A program made the position numbers and the translations under genes. Shown here piece after piece: positions 45,440 through 57,379 of a stretch of 64,000 nt of DNA. The notes beneath the pieces are model-generated. The model ran no database searches. It was not told the origin of the DNA and saw only the letters and a list, made by a program, of their open reading frames with translations. Origin of the DNA: Siphonodentalium dalli (Eukaryota; Mollusca; Scaphopoda; Gadilida; Siphonodentaliidae); contig CP136062.1 of NCBI GenBank assembly GCA_032622095.1, forward strand, positions 230,902,578 through 230,966,577, given 5' to 3'. Within the stretch, counting starts at the first letter, position 1. Each line of letters starts with the position of its first letter.

Positions 45440-46078
45440 GAATTAAATCTTTCCCTCCGAACATCTATCCACAAATCAGGAGATCCAATTTGCAACAATT
45501 ATAGAGGGATAAGCATAAGTTATTCACAAATATATTCCAAAGAAGGGAAAGGTTTATCAATGAATAAAATAAGATTTAGACAGAACTGCAGAACAACTGA
45601 CCATGTATTTGTCATGAAATCTTTATTAAATAAATATCTTCAAAAAGATAAGCAAATATACACAGCATTTATTGACTTGCGAAAAGCATTTGACACTGTA
45701 TATAAACCATACTTATTTCAGAAACTGAAAGAGAAAGGAATAAATGGAAAATTCTATTATATTATGGAAAATATGTATTCCAATACCTAATATTTGTGTA
45801 AAATACAGAACGGATATAGTGAACCACTTAAAGCAGAATTAGGGGTAGAACAGGGTGACAGTCTCACCCCCATACTTTTCAATCTATATATAGATGATTT
45901 AAAAGACTACATAGACAAGAACCATTCTGATCCTGTGACATTAAATTCTATTCATTTCAACCATCTCCTATATGCTGATGACTTGGATTTAATTTCAGTG
46001 ACACCAGAAGGCCTGCAATCATGTCTTGACTGTATAGATTGGAGAATAGCTCTTAGTCTTAATAATGTTCTCAAATGA
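45440..46078 (+). pseudogene. LINE reverse transcriptase core with one nonsense codon
   Basis: One plus-strand frame from about 45560 to 46078 carries the RT domain: RQNCRTTDHVFVMKSLLNKY, QIYTAFIDLRKAFDTV (catalytic Asp block), then a TAA at 45788, then LGVEQGDSLTPILFNLYIDD (GxxQGxxLsP motif) and HLLYADDLDLIS (the YADD catalytic site). Only one stop breaks this part. Upstream (45440-45560) is readable after shifts. There is no endonuclease and no zf-RVT domain, so both sides are truncated. It lies between two tandem-repeat elements. Confidence 0.8.
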
Positions 46079-46079
46079 A

Positions 46080-47275
46080 AGTGTCAATGACACTGTATCT
46101 CAAATTGGAAAGGGAATAATTTCATGTGTCAATGGAGCGATTAGGAATGTGGAAAGTTTAAATGTCTAAGTAATACTAGATTATCAACATGAAGAGATAT
46201 ATATAAAGCAAAATCCAATATGGTTGCTGGCGGCTGTTTTCGAATGAAATTCAAAAACATTTGATAGCTTCCATCTAGTAGATCAATATCAAGATTAATA
46301 TGAAGTTTGGTGATGATCAGCTGAGGGAAGTGGACAGTAGGGTGTGCCAAAGAATTTAGTCATGCAAAGAGTAAAATCCAAGATGGCTGCCAGCGGACAT
46401 GTTTTATGGCCGATTGACCCCATTGACTTGTTTCCCATCTATATGTCAATGTTAACAGCTGTGCCAAATTTCATAACGATCGGACCAAACTACGACTTCC
46501 CATCTACATGTCTCGTTCGCATGTCAATAATAACATCCATACAAATTTCATGATGATCAGGCGAACAGTTCGGCCTGTAGTCCATGCCAATGGATTGAAT
46601 TTTGAAATCCAAGATGACTGCTGGCAGCCATGTTTTATGGCCAAATGACCCCAAAATGACTCGGTCATGTCTACATGTCAATATTAACATCCACGACAAA
46701 ATTCATGATGATCAGACGAAAACTCTGGCCCCTGCTAATGGACTGAAATTTGAAATCCAAGATGGCCACTGGCAGCCATGTTTTTTTGCTAAATGATGCC
46801 AAAATGACTCCTTCCCATCAACATGTCAATGTCAACAGCCATATTTCATAATGATCTGACATAAGGTACGACTTGTAGCCTGTGCCAAAGGATTTAGTCA
46901 TGCAAAGAGTAAAATCCAAGATGGCTGCCAGTGGCCATTTTTTATGGCCGATTGACCCAAAAATTACTCATTCCCATCTACATGTCAATATTAACATCCA
47001 TGACAAATTTCATGATGATCCTACCAAAGGTACATGTACGACCTGTAGCCTGTGACAAAGGATTTAGTCATGCAAAGAGTAAAATCCAAGATGGCTGCCA
47101 GCGGCCATGTTTTATGGCCGAATGACCCCAAAATGACTCATTCCCATCTACATGTCAATATTAACATGCATGACAAATTTCATGATGATCAGATGACAGT
47201 TCGGCCTTTAGCCTGTGCAAATGGACTGAAATTTGATATCCAAGATGGCCACTGGTGACCATGTTTGGGATAAAA
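46080..47275 (+). repeat. Diverged 161-bp-family array
   Basis: Seven or so units with the same words as 41991-44955 ('agtaaaatccaagatggctgcc', 'tcccatctacatgtcaat') but without the 483-bp cycle and with more differences. It begins with 'gaaagtgtcaatgacactgtatctcaa' (46078), the same phrase that precedes 41991, so the left boundary is shared between the two elements. The right end is lost before 47336. Confidence 0.65.
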
Positions 47276-47335
47276 CTATAAGTTAAACAACACGAAAACA
47301 ACTTTAAGAACCTAATATTATATGAATAATGGTAA

Positions 47336-49880
47336 GCCAGGGTTTCTGCCAAGGGGAAATTAATGAATCCGTATTGGGGAAACACATAACGCGACGGGAC
47401 AACCATGGTTCGTCCTGTCGGGCGAAAATTTTGTTATTTGACACTGAAAAGTAGCCATTTCCTTGCACCTGAGTGTCCCACAAAGCAATCCAAAGCTACG
47501 TATATTACGCAAGTCGATCATTTTCCGTGGGTGCATTAATTCTGTTGATGGTATCCAGATAATTAATCATGTAATTACGCATGTAAGACTGCCGTCTGAG
47601 TGCAGACGATATAAATGAACGAGCTACAAGTTTAATACAGTGTTTACAAATTTATAACTTACAATAAGATTCCAACAGATAGAATGAATCTAAACACTAA
47701 AAAACATCTACGCTTCAAGTAGCTTCCGTGAAAATGAAACTGATTTTTCCATGTATTCTGTCAATCGTAAAACTATTCGTGCGCTGTGACATCATATATA
47801 CTGCAGGGTCTCTCTGCAGGATATATTTATAGCGGCGAAATACGAATGGTAGTGAAATCTTTCAAACTCGGAACGCGTAGGTTGTCAATAGTCTGTATTA
47901 GTCCAACAACTGATGACCGCTGCTATAGAGTTTTAGCCAACGTTTTATAAAATATAATTGAGTTTTGGCGGGAAATGGGAACATGTGCGCCGTTGTTTGT
48001 GTTTGGGGACCCAGGCGGGACAACGAAACTATTATTGATCGTACGTTGACTTTATCTCCATATTGGGGGGGGGGTATGTTTTTTGTGTTTATCCTCCATC
48101 AGGGTTTCTGTCAGGGAGGAATTAATGAGTCCGTATTGGGGAAACACATAACGGGACGGGACGACCATGGTTCGTTCCGTCGGGCGTAAGTTTTGTTATT
48201 TGACACTGAAAAGAAGCCATTTCCTTGCACATGAGTATCCCACAAAGCAATCCAAAGCTACGTATATTATGCAAGTCTATCATTTCCCTGGGTGCATTAA
48301 TTCTGTTGATGGTATCCAAATAGTTAGTCATTTAATTACGTACGTAAGACTGCCGTCTGAGTGAAGACGATATAAATGAACGAGCTACAAGTTTAATACA
48401 GTGTTTACAAATTTATAACTTACAATAAGATTCCAACAGATAGAATGAATCTAAACACTAAAAAACATCTACGCATTGACCAATAATACCTCGCAAGGAG
48501 AATTTAATAAAGTATTTCTTAGAATTTCAAGTAGCGTCAGTGAAAATAAAACTGACAGGATTATATATTCTATCAATCGTAAAACTATTTGTGCGTGGTG
48601 ACGTCATACTGCAGGGTTTGTCTGCAGGAGATATTATAGCGGCGAAATACGAATGGTAGCGAAATCTTTCAACCGGAATGAGTAGCTTGTTCAATAGTCT
48701 GTATTAGTCCAACAACTGATGACATCAGCTATAGAACAGAGTTTTAGCCAACGTGTTATAAAATATAATTGAGTTTTTGGCGGAATATGTGAACATGTGC
48801 ATCGTTGATTATTGTGCCTGGGAACCTAGGCAGCATGACAAAACTATTATTGACAGTACTTTTGTCTTTATCTCCATATGGGGGGGGGTATGTGTTCGTG
48901 TTTATCCTCCATGCATGTAATATGGCTCAAATGAATGGTGTTCTTGACTATGAATTCCCGCTATAAAGACTGATTTGGGACAGGTTCCGTATTATTGTGA
49001 AATAAATAACTTTAGGATTTTGTTAAATATGCATGGCAATATACGCATAATAATCAATACACGTAGAGAATCACATGTATTTTTCAGGAACTTCACTTAC
49101 CGGTACATCAAACTCAAAACAAATGATAATACAGCAATAAGATAAATGATCAACATTGAGTAGTTTCATCCACGAAAATCCCATGCATAAAAATATTCCC
49201 GACTCAGCAATTGATCCAATTATGTAATCGTACGATAGCACGGGGTCTTCGAGCGTGAGTAGTTTCATCCATGGAATCCCGTGCACAAAAATATATCCGC
49301 ACTCAACAGACCGGCATTCTTTGATGTTACCGCGACACGTATTACACTGTATCTAATGTCGCTATTTGACACGCTCTTTCTTATTGTTTATTCGGGAGAT
49401 GGACTGTGTCGATTTCATTTTGTCAATATTAATGAAAATAAGTGTATATATATAGCCTGTCGACACAGACAAGACTGAGAAAGTTTTTAATAACGTCATT
49501 TATTTGTGTATGAGCAGGATTTTATGCAACGACCGACGGGGGGAATGGGTCAATGTGACGGACCTGCAGCCGACATTCTTTGATGTTACCGCGACATTTA
49601 TTACGCTGTATATAACGTCGCTATTTCAATGCACACCAAACATTACGTTGTAGTTTTGGCGCTTTGATTTCAAAGAGTTACGCTGTACCGGTAACACACT
49701 GTGCTCAATTGACCCGCTTTTTCACCAGTATTCTGTTTAGCCCCACGAACTCCTGTTGCAGCCAGATTTTTGATGACATATTGCTACTGACTTTTGGTAC
49801 ATGTATGAATCAAACAGATCATCTGCGAGGGGAATGGGTCCGTGGGACAGACCCGCAGCCGGCCTGGCGGAAACCCTGGA
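47336..49880. mobile_element. TIR element (2.5 kb) with internal tandem duplication
   Basis: The left end CCAGGGTTTCTGCC and right end GGCGGAAACCCTGG are inverted repeats. Inside, 47341-48104 is repeated at 48108-48912 (for example 'attaatga.tccgtattgggg', 'ctgttgatggtatcca', 'tgagtttt.ggcgg'), followed by a shorter repeated stretch ('attctttgatgttaccgcga' at 49316 and 49568). There is no transposase and no clear target duplication, so the ends may not be original. Confidence 0.5.
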
Positions 49881-50029
49881 GCGTTATGTCATAAATCAAC
49901 TTAATTAACCAGGTGTAGTTTAGCTCTATGTCGTTGGTCACAGTGTTCGCCAACATGTGTTGGATTAAAACCTTTACGATGTGAAGCCATGTTGTTGTTA
50001 TTATTAATCCTTATCTAGACGGGATTAAC

Positions 50030-50166
50030 TGGAGCTTCCTGAAATTTTGTGAAGTGCATTCTCTTATATATGTGAGGTTCCCTATGGGTGGCACGCATAT
50101 ATAGGAGAATGCACTGGCACAGGATATTTAATGCTACACCAGCACAGCTCCTGCCATGAAAGGGTT
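50030..50166. mobile_element. MITE of the palindrome family
   Basis: Inverted arms GTGCATTCTCTTATATATG (50054) and the reverse at 50095-50117; ends in 'gccatgaaagggttaa' like 26700-26731. It abuts the left edge of the segmental duplication 50166-54010. Confidence 0.6.
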
Positions 50167-50246
50167 AAGAAAAAGGATGTTAATTTTTACTAAAGTTGTC
50201 ATTTTCATGACCTTTGGCTAATCTGAACGACTCGAGGAAATGTCAA

Positions 50247-51548
50247 TCTATATATATAAAACCCGTCGTCTGTCTGTGTATGTGTGTGTGTGTATCTGCG
50301 TATAACTTGGTCACGCTTTTGGCGCGCTTATAACTTTTCAACCATGCGTCCAATGTGGCCCAAATTTGTACCACGACCTACAGTATGTCGTAGGTGATTC
50401 ACCAAATTTCACGCCAATTGGTCAAAGCAAACCTGAGATCTAACATGGTCCCCAAATGCAGTATTTGCACTCAAGTAAACACTATTTTTTATGACGTTTG
50501 TCGAAATGACGTCATGTGACGTCGTACGCAAACACAAACTTGCGTTGCTATTGTATTGATGAAATTTCCATGCGCTCCACCAAAGCGTTGTTGAAAATGG
50601 GCGCTATAAATTAATTGTCAGATCAGGTTGAGTGAGAATATTATAAATATATAGGCCTAATGCATGTTGCTTTTGTCGTGAAAGTGCATGCGGTGTAGAG
50701 TCGAGACTAGAACGTTCTATACCATCGTTCGAAATGGGTGCTAAATGGTCTTATAATATGCCACTTCAGTGTGGATTGTGTCTTTGTTAATAATATGAAA
50801 GTTGTGCATTTGTGTGGAATCGAAGGAGTACATATACGGAAAACGGCAAATTGATCAATAACATTTTATACAATATAAAAATGTGCGCGAAGTGTGCAAA
50901 TTGGCCGCAGTACAAGGGCCTGTGGCCCTAGGCCTATATACGCTGCTGAATACAAGCTCCCGAAGGGAGCCTGTTGACGATCATAATGCATGTGCGCGAA
51001 GCGCACAGAGGGGCTGCAGACCACTCCGTCGCCGAATAAAGTCTCTGTTTCAGTCACTGTAATATATATAATAGTAATATAGTTGATTTTGTAGCATTCC
51101 ATATGTGCATGCATATATGTGGGTGGTAGTAGAAAATACAGTTTTTCAGTGAAAAAAAATGTTCCCGAGCCATAGGCTCACAGCGCATAAAGGGGCCGCT
51201 GGCCCCTCCGCCGCTGAATAAATGCTCCCAAATGGAGTCTGTTTCAGTTAGTAAATACAGTAATAAAGTAACATGTTTATTTTGTTGCCTTCCAAATGTG
51301 CATGCATATATATGTGGGGTACGGTGGGGTACAACATGTGCATGCATATATGCATATATGTGGGGTAGGGTTGGGGTACAAAATACAGTTTTAGTTCAAT
51401 AAAGTGTTCCCACGCGCCTCAGGTGAAAGAGAAGTATGACCAATCCATTGCTAATATAGAAATGATATATAATGTGCTCATAAACGCGGAGACCAGAAAG
51501 TAACAAAGCACATTTACATACCCGTCATTTTGACGGGCAATCCCCTAG
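50247..51548 (+). mobile_element. Non-autonomous Helitron (1.3 kb)
   Basis: It starts TCTATATATATAAAACCCGT after an A (50246) and ends with the hairpin CCCGTCATTTTGACGGG (51522-51538), nine bases, then CTAG followed by T. 5'-TC, a 3' hairpin about ten bases from CTRR, and insertion between A and T are the Helitron hallmarks. The paralogous segment at 37725-37740 lacks it (...gaggaaatgtca|ttata...), giving an empty site. The interior has no Rep/helicase; it includes a partly duplicated section (50880-51110 and 51120-51370, sharing 'catgcatata' and 'ctccgtcgcc.aataaa'). Confidence 0.8.
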
Positions 51549-51721
51549 TATAATTATAAAGACCATAATCAAAATGGATATTACTGTTGTTTTGCAAACA
51601 ACTGAGCAGCCATGATTAAACTATTCAAAAAAATTATACATTCATGAATGTTTCATGCAGACACTAGCCTTTTATTCAAATCGCTCGTATTAACCAAACA
51701 CTGCAAAATCGCCAATTAAGA

Positions 51722-52849
51722 CAAGAGGTGGCATCAGATATGCTGTGTCTCGTTTTCGGTGGCTTACCGCCGGTGGCTACCGCCAATTGGTGTGCATCAG
51801 TATCGGTAGACTAATTAATAGGTAAAATCGAAAAATGACTAATTAAGGGCCATAACTCCATCAAATTTTATCGGGCCAGGCTGGTTTTCGAACTCGTCCG
51901 AGATATTCTTGGGAGACACCTATAAACCAAATTTCAATCAAATCGGATAACGTTTGTTGAAGTTATCGCGCTAACGAGCTGAAAATTCGTGAAAAATGAC
52001 TAATTAAGGGCCATAACTCTATCAAATTTTATCGGACGACGCCGGTTTTCGAACTCATCCGAGATATTCTTGGGAGACACCTATATACCAAATTTCAATC
52101 AAATCGGATAACGTTTGTTGAAGTTATCGCGCTAACGAGCTGAAAATTCGTGAAAAATGACTAATTAAGGGCCATAACTCTATCAAATTTTATCGGACGA
52201 CGCCGGTTTTCGAACTCATCCGAGATATTCTTGGGAGACACCTATATACCAAATTTCAATCAAATCGGATAACGTTTGTTGAAGTTATCGCGCTAACAAG
52301 CTGAAAATTCGTGAAAAATGACTAATTAAGGGCCATAACTCTATCAAATTTTATCGGACCAGACTGGTTTTCGAACTCATCCGAGATATTCTTGGGAGAC
52401 ACCTATATACCAAATTTCAATCAAATCGGATAACGTTTGTTGAAGTTATCGCGCTAACGAGCTGAAAATTTGTGAAAAATGACTAATTAAGGGCCATAAC
52501 TCTATCAAATTTTATCGGACCAGACTGGTTTTCGAACTCATCCGAGATATTCTTGGGAGACACCTATATACCAAATTTCAATCAAATCGGATAACGTTTG
52601 TTGAAGTTATCGCGCTAACGAGCTGAAAATTCAAAGGGCCATAACTCTGTAATAAATGTGCAGACGAACCCAATTTTTTGTCTGCAGCTTACGTGCATGG
52701 ATATGTATACACCAATTTTTTTTTTAATCCGTCAATAAACGGTTGAGTTATAAGCAAAACACGCCCGCCCGTCCGTCCGTCCGCCGCCCGCCCACCGTCC
52801 CTCATCAAACTATAAGTCGAGTTTTGGAAAAAAACTCGACTAAAAAGAT
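51722..52849 (+). mobile_element. Tandem-repeat element, five 161-bp units
   Basis: GAAAAATGACTAATTAAG starts at 51830, 51991, 52152, 52313 and 52474, an exact 161-bp period. Units contain 'gggccataactctatcaaattt' and 'cgctaacgagctgaaaattc'. The right end has a CCCGTCCGTCCGTCCGCC tract (about 52769) and a hairpin 'gtcgagttttggaaaaaaactcgac' (52817-52841). The paralogous segment near 37985 lacks it. Architecture as for pearl/HINE elements. Confidence 0.7.
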
Positions 52850-52996
52850 AACGGTCCTTTTTCATCAGCATTAGCATCAGTTTGGCATACCAGCATCATA
52901 GCAATTCAGCAGGACCCACCAGCATCATAATAAATTAGCAGGACCACTTAACCAGGAATGTATTTGTCATGCAAAAAATAACGAGTCACAGCTCAC

Positions 52997-53080
52997 CTCC
53001 CGTAGTTGATCTGTTCTGTATTTATCATTTGATTCGAAGCGACTATATATGACTTCCTCGTCCAGTGAAGTCTGTTGTGC
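52997..53080 (-). CDS. 84-bp exon, copy 1 (28 codons)
   Basis: Internal exon, phase 0 both sides: acceptor TATTATAG before 53080, donor GTGAGCTGTG after 52997. It encodes AQQTSLDEEVIYSRFESN and DKYRTDQLRE. It is the paralogue of 38112-38195; splice sites and frame are intact. It joins in frame to 56028-56254 upstream and to 41427-41552 downstream. No domain recognised. Confidence 0.68.
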
Positions 53081-53143
53081 CTATAATAAATAAATGTGCA
53101 TGAATCAAAGGACCACCTCTCTTCCAGATTATATGTGATGCAA

Positions 53144-53912
53144 CTAGAGGTGTGACTGTCCCAATGGGACTACGGATACCCCCCTGTTTTTAAAATACTA
53201 AGATGTTTCACATGTCAGTAAACATTTAGTTAAAATAATAAAATAACAGTTCCCATTGCAGGTGTACAACCATAACCCTAATCTTAAACCTATTGACCGA
53301 AAAATGTAGGAATAAAAGCTTGGACAAAATTATGTATGTTGCGAAAAAAATTCTAAGTCGAAACAGGGGAATAACTACACACAAAAAATGTCGGACAGAC
53401 ATCATAATCGCAGGTGCACAGGTTCCCATGGTATTAAATATCAGTGCCAAGATTAAAAAACATTGAACGAAAAATGTAGGAATAAAAGCTCGGACAAAAT
53501 TATGCATGTTGCAAAAAAAGTTTCTAAGTCGAAAAAGGGGGATAACTCCACCAAAAAATGTCGGACAGACGTCATAATCGCAGGTGCACACAAGTTCCCA
53601 TGGTACTAAATATCTGTGCCACGTTTTAAAACAATTGACCGAAAAATGTAGGAATAAAAGCTCGGACAAAAGTTACATGTTGCGAAAATTTTCTAAGTCG
53701 AAAAAGGGGGGATAACTCCACCAAAAAAAGTCCGACAGACGTCATAATCGCAGGTGCACAGGTTCCCATGGTGGTTGATGTCTGTACCAAGTTTCACGGA
53801 AATTTATCAAAAAACGACTGAGAAAAACTCCGGACAAATTTGTGTCCACGGACGGACGACGGACAAGCTGACTCCAGTATACCCCCCCTAACTTCGTTGC
53901 GGGGGGGTATAA
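53144..53912. mobile_element. 769-bp tandem-repeat element in duplicated segment
   Basis: Units with 'taagtcgaaa.agggg.ataactccacc' and 'cgtcataatcgcaggtgcaca' start near 53352, 53524 and 53691 (spacing 172 and 167). The left end has 'ggatacccccctg'; the right end has a GGACGGACGACGGAC tract and a hairpin TACCCCCC/GGGGGGGTA. The paralogous segment reads straight through (gatgcaa|taagaacc at 38660), so the insertion is defined to within a base or two. Confidence 0.7.
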
Positions 53913-54009
53913 TAAGAACCAAAGGCTGAGACACATGTGTAGAACAACAGCACATCAATGATTATCAATATAAGAGAACAGCATGGTAACTGTTCTGAAA
54001 GCGCTCTTG

Positions 54010-55550
54010 GTGGAAATTATTAACTAGGAGTTTCCAACTACATTTGTAACCAAATCTGGAAACTTCTATTTGGGTTGCAAGCATACAACTGGTATACTTC
54101 AAGCTTTCCAGTTGTTGTATATATGTCTCGCCAACCCTCGTCTATGGTGGTGATTTTTCCAAAATTATGACACTTTAATTACAATTTTTACCAAAATGTA
54201 AGAATGATTTAAATTTTAACATCAGATAAATGTCAACTTATTGTTACTTTTACAATTGTTGTGTCATTAACTCATTGATATTTCCAACTATTGAACATTT
54301 TGATAAAAGTTTCGCGAGAAACCAGCTCAATTCAAACTCGCCACGTCATTGTCTCACATTTTTCGCAAATTTGGAATTCAGTTTGTTGTAATTCTTCCCT
54401 ATCTATGTTTTATCTAGTGAGGAAATGACTAAAACAGTGAAAAAGTCATTTGAGAAATTTACCAATTTCCCTTTTTCCAATTTTTTCTGATTTTTAGTAT
54501 GCTGTTTTATGGAAGGTTTATGTACCTATTCCAGCAAATAAAAATATTCTGTTGCAATTAGTGCTGGGTAAAACTGTAAATGCACTGGACTACTGGAACA
54601 GTGAAGTCCAAGTCTTAGACTATAAACATGTACCACCATGCTCACCCTGGAACCACACAGGGGACATTCCCTTAGTGTGACAACCTTCACAGAAAGACGG
54701 TCGCACCTTGAGTGAATGATACATCAATGAGAAACATACAGTTTTACGTAAACTAATAGTTGTCACTGCGAGTTGTAATGTGTTACGTTGCCTGCCAAGA
54801 TCATTGTTGACTTTGTGTGGAAACATTATTAAAATATCATGCAAGGATCAGCAACTCTCAAAGACAAAACCCCAGTTGATGTGCACAATGTGTAATCAAA
54901 CCTTGGGGTCGTCCAACGCACATGAAGACTTTTTGGGTGAATCGCGCCTGTGCCTGTATCATTCATCACAAATTATTCTACTACAACAGACCTTATTGAT
55001 CCATATATCACATAAAATATATCGTGGGATTCAGTGCAGATATGGATATTAGGGAACATCCAAACCAAATATGAACCCATTCAGTTTTATGGTTCTGGAG
55101 AAGAAGACAATTATTGATGGACGGATGGATGGACAGACAGACAGCTCAACAGACAACGGATGGTGAGTGATGACTATAGCTCCACCGGATACTTCATATC
55201 AGGTAATCAAAACATTTATTGTTGTTGTTTGCCACCTGATAGCCAATGAACCACTTACAAATGCGAGAAATTAGTCCTCTGCTAAAGGAAATAGTTCCCA
55301 CAAATTATCACTAAAAGCGACAAATAATTATGGATTAATAACAATGGAGACTTTCACTAAGAGGTCAAAGGTCCGGGAGTTCAGAATGACTTGGGTTTTT
55401 ATACAGGTAGTTCCGTCACGCATTCATTATTATTATTTGGTGATTTTACCGGAAGTAAGCTCCAGTGCAGATATCATTTTTGAATTAAAAAAATGATATC
55501 TTTACTGTCGGTCTGTAAATATTTACGTTGTGGCTTCTCACTATTTAATG
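54010..55550. other. Intron; nothing certain, GGAC/GACA microsatellite at 55110-55150
   Basis: No exon-like segment was found. Short frames at 54620-54844 (minus) and 54780-55052 (plus) are unrecognised. 55105-55150 has a GGACGGATGGATGGACAGAC tract followed by 'gctcaacagac', probably another element end. 55480-55500 is a small palindrome ('atatcattttt' against 'aaaaaatgatat'). Confidence 0.4.
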
Positions 55551-55554
55551 GGAA

Positions 55555-55745
55555 ATCATTATCACATGATCAAATAAACGCATAGCAACGCGAAGTATTC
55601 ATCGAAAACAACAATCATAAACTTCAGCAATCGCAAATCATTTAAATAATGGAGTGAGGTCATCACACACGCTAATATTACACGTGTGTCTTACCAATAA
55701 TTATGAAGCTGGTTTTGTGGGTTAATTATGTGATAAATTGTATTA
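55555..55745 (+). repeat. Dispersed repeat also at 26205-26360
   Basis: Same orientation as the other copy; shares 'tatcacatgatcaaataaac', 'cagcaatcgcaa.tcatttaa' and 'ccaataattatga'. No ends resolved. Confidence 0.6.
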
Positions 55746-56027
55746 TTCCCGATAAATTATGCTTTGCTTGCTAAACCGGGCTGCAGTAGTGAATAAATTA
55801 CGCCATGCCTGCTAAAGTGGGCAGTTGTGATGAAAGAGTTAATGATTTAATCTAAGTGGGTTTTATTACATTTAAGTATGATCATATTACATAAATTATA
55901 GAAGAGCCACCTGATTTTTCTTCAAATTATCATGTCATGGGGTCAAAACTCTACACTGTAACATGCAGTGGAGAATATTTTATAATGCAACATACCAAAA
56001 AAAAAAATCCTGATTAAACATTCTTAC

Positions 56028-56254
56028 TATTCGCCAGTCTGTATCTTCCTCATTATCTTTCTCATCCATTACTGGTGAACCATCTTCTGTATTAATGATA
56101 ACATCCGACCCATGCCTATTCTTAACCATTACTTCTGTAACTTCTAATAGTACATCCCTGCGATCCTCTTCAATTGGTTTCATTTCACTCACTATATGAT
56201 CCTCAGATTCATGTTTATCTACATCAGCGTCATTCTGTGAACTGCTCTCTCCAC
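56028..56254 (-). CDS. Acidic exon (227 bp)
   Basis: Internal exon: acceptor TACTCTGCAG before 56254, donor GTAAGAATG after 56028. It takes one base from exon 57380-57533 (completing GGT, Gly) and ends in phase 0. It reads GESSSQNDADVDKHESEDHI, VSEMKPIEEDRRDVLLEVTE, VMVKNRHGSDVIINTEDGSP and DEKDNEEDTDWRI. It is rich in Asp/Glu, so probably disordered or coiled-coil. It continues the acidic tract of the preceding exon. No catalytic motif. The junction after ...DWRI is in frame with 52997-53080, 41427-41552 or 38112-38195. Confidence 0.68.
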
Positions 56255-56329
56255 CTGCAGAGTAATATTAGTAAGCTGCGTTTATAAATTTGCTTCTGAG
56301 CTCTAAAGTTAAAGGAATTTCAAATTATA

Positions 56330-57060
56330 ATCAAGTCCAGGAGATATTGGTCGACCCTTGCACAAAAGATTAAAATCCAAGATGGCTGCCGGCGGCCGTG
56401 TCTTTTAACAAATTTCGGTCAAAATAGGAGGTTCCCATCTGCAGGTCACCCCGAAGATACATATGAAGCCTGGTGACAATTGGATAAGAAATGTTACTTG
56501 ACGGAAAATGAGACCATAATATGCAGTCCAGAAGGGATATTTTGCCCGATATTAGTTTTGTCGAAATACCGGTGTAATCCGGTCCAAGCCAAATCGACGC
56601 TAATCATGTAATGCCTGTTTCGAAAAAGTGGAGGTTATTGTTATTATAACTCTGAAACGGCTTCCCATTTGCAAGATGGTGGCTAAAATTGTGACTGAAA
56701 TTTTAAAACACGTCGATATACCTTTAATTTCTTTCAATGCCTGAGAATTATTATTGCATGAATTCCACCCATATTTACATGTAGATATTTACATTGATAC
56801 GAAGTATTCGTTTGAGTTGGGCAAGATACTCATGCCAAGATGGTGGCTAAACTGGTGGTCAGAAATTGAAATGTAGTCATTATTTTTGTCATATTAAAAT
56901 TTCCACTTTTGTTATAATATCAATATGTTAAACGACACGGTGCACAAATCATTTATCGATTCCTATTTAAAATGTACTCAGGTGCACATGGCAGCTATTG
57001 ATGAATAAACGCAGTGTGGCATTTATAAATCATTCTCCAGTAAGCGCCGATAATGTCTGT
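56330..57060. other. Intron with diverged interspersed-repeat words
   Basis: 56370-56560 carries 'aaaatccaagatggctgccgg', 'ttcccatctgcaggtca' and 'tgaagcctggtgaca', a single decayed unit of the 161-bp-type repeat. 'caagatggtggctaaa' occurs twice (56673, 56838). No coding sense. Confidence 0.45.
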
Positions 57061-57069
57061 AACCATTAC

Positions 57070-57157
57070 AGGTAGCGCCGAATAGTCATATTATGACAGG
57101 TATAGCGCCGAATAGTCATATTATGACAGGTATAGCGCCGAATAGTCATATTATGAC
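57070..57157. repeat. 30-bp minisatellite, 3 copies
   Basis: AGCGCCGAATAGTCATATTA starts at 57074, 57104 and 57134 with period 30. It lies in the intron between exons 56028-56254 and 57380-57533. Confidence 0.85.
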
Positions 57158-57379
57158 TTCCAAGATTCAGAACAACTACATGGTTACTTCTGATTTGCAG
57201 CATTCAGAATATTTTGACCAGCTTCCATCTCTTGGCTCACTTCTACTGGGAGAAGAGCCCCACTAATCAGAATGTTTAAAACAATACATATATGCTAGTG
57301 TCATGTTCATGGTTTTGCCAAAAATTTGAGATTCGATTGGATGTTGAAATTGCCGATTCGTCGGACCCTAAGGGCTTAC

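Noticed and set aside
53226-53669. 147-codon minus-strand frame with repeated Leu/Phe-rich blocks
   Set aside because: It spans the tandem units of the 53144-53912 element, and the internal repetition of the protein equals the DNA unit.
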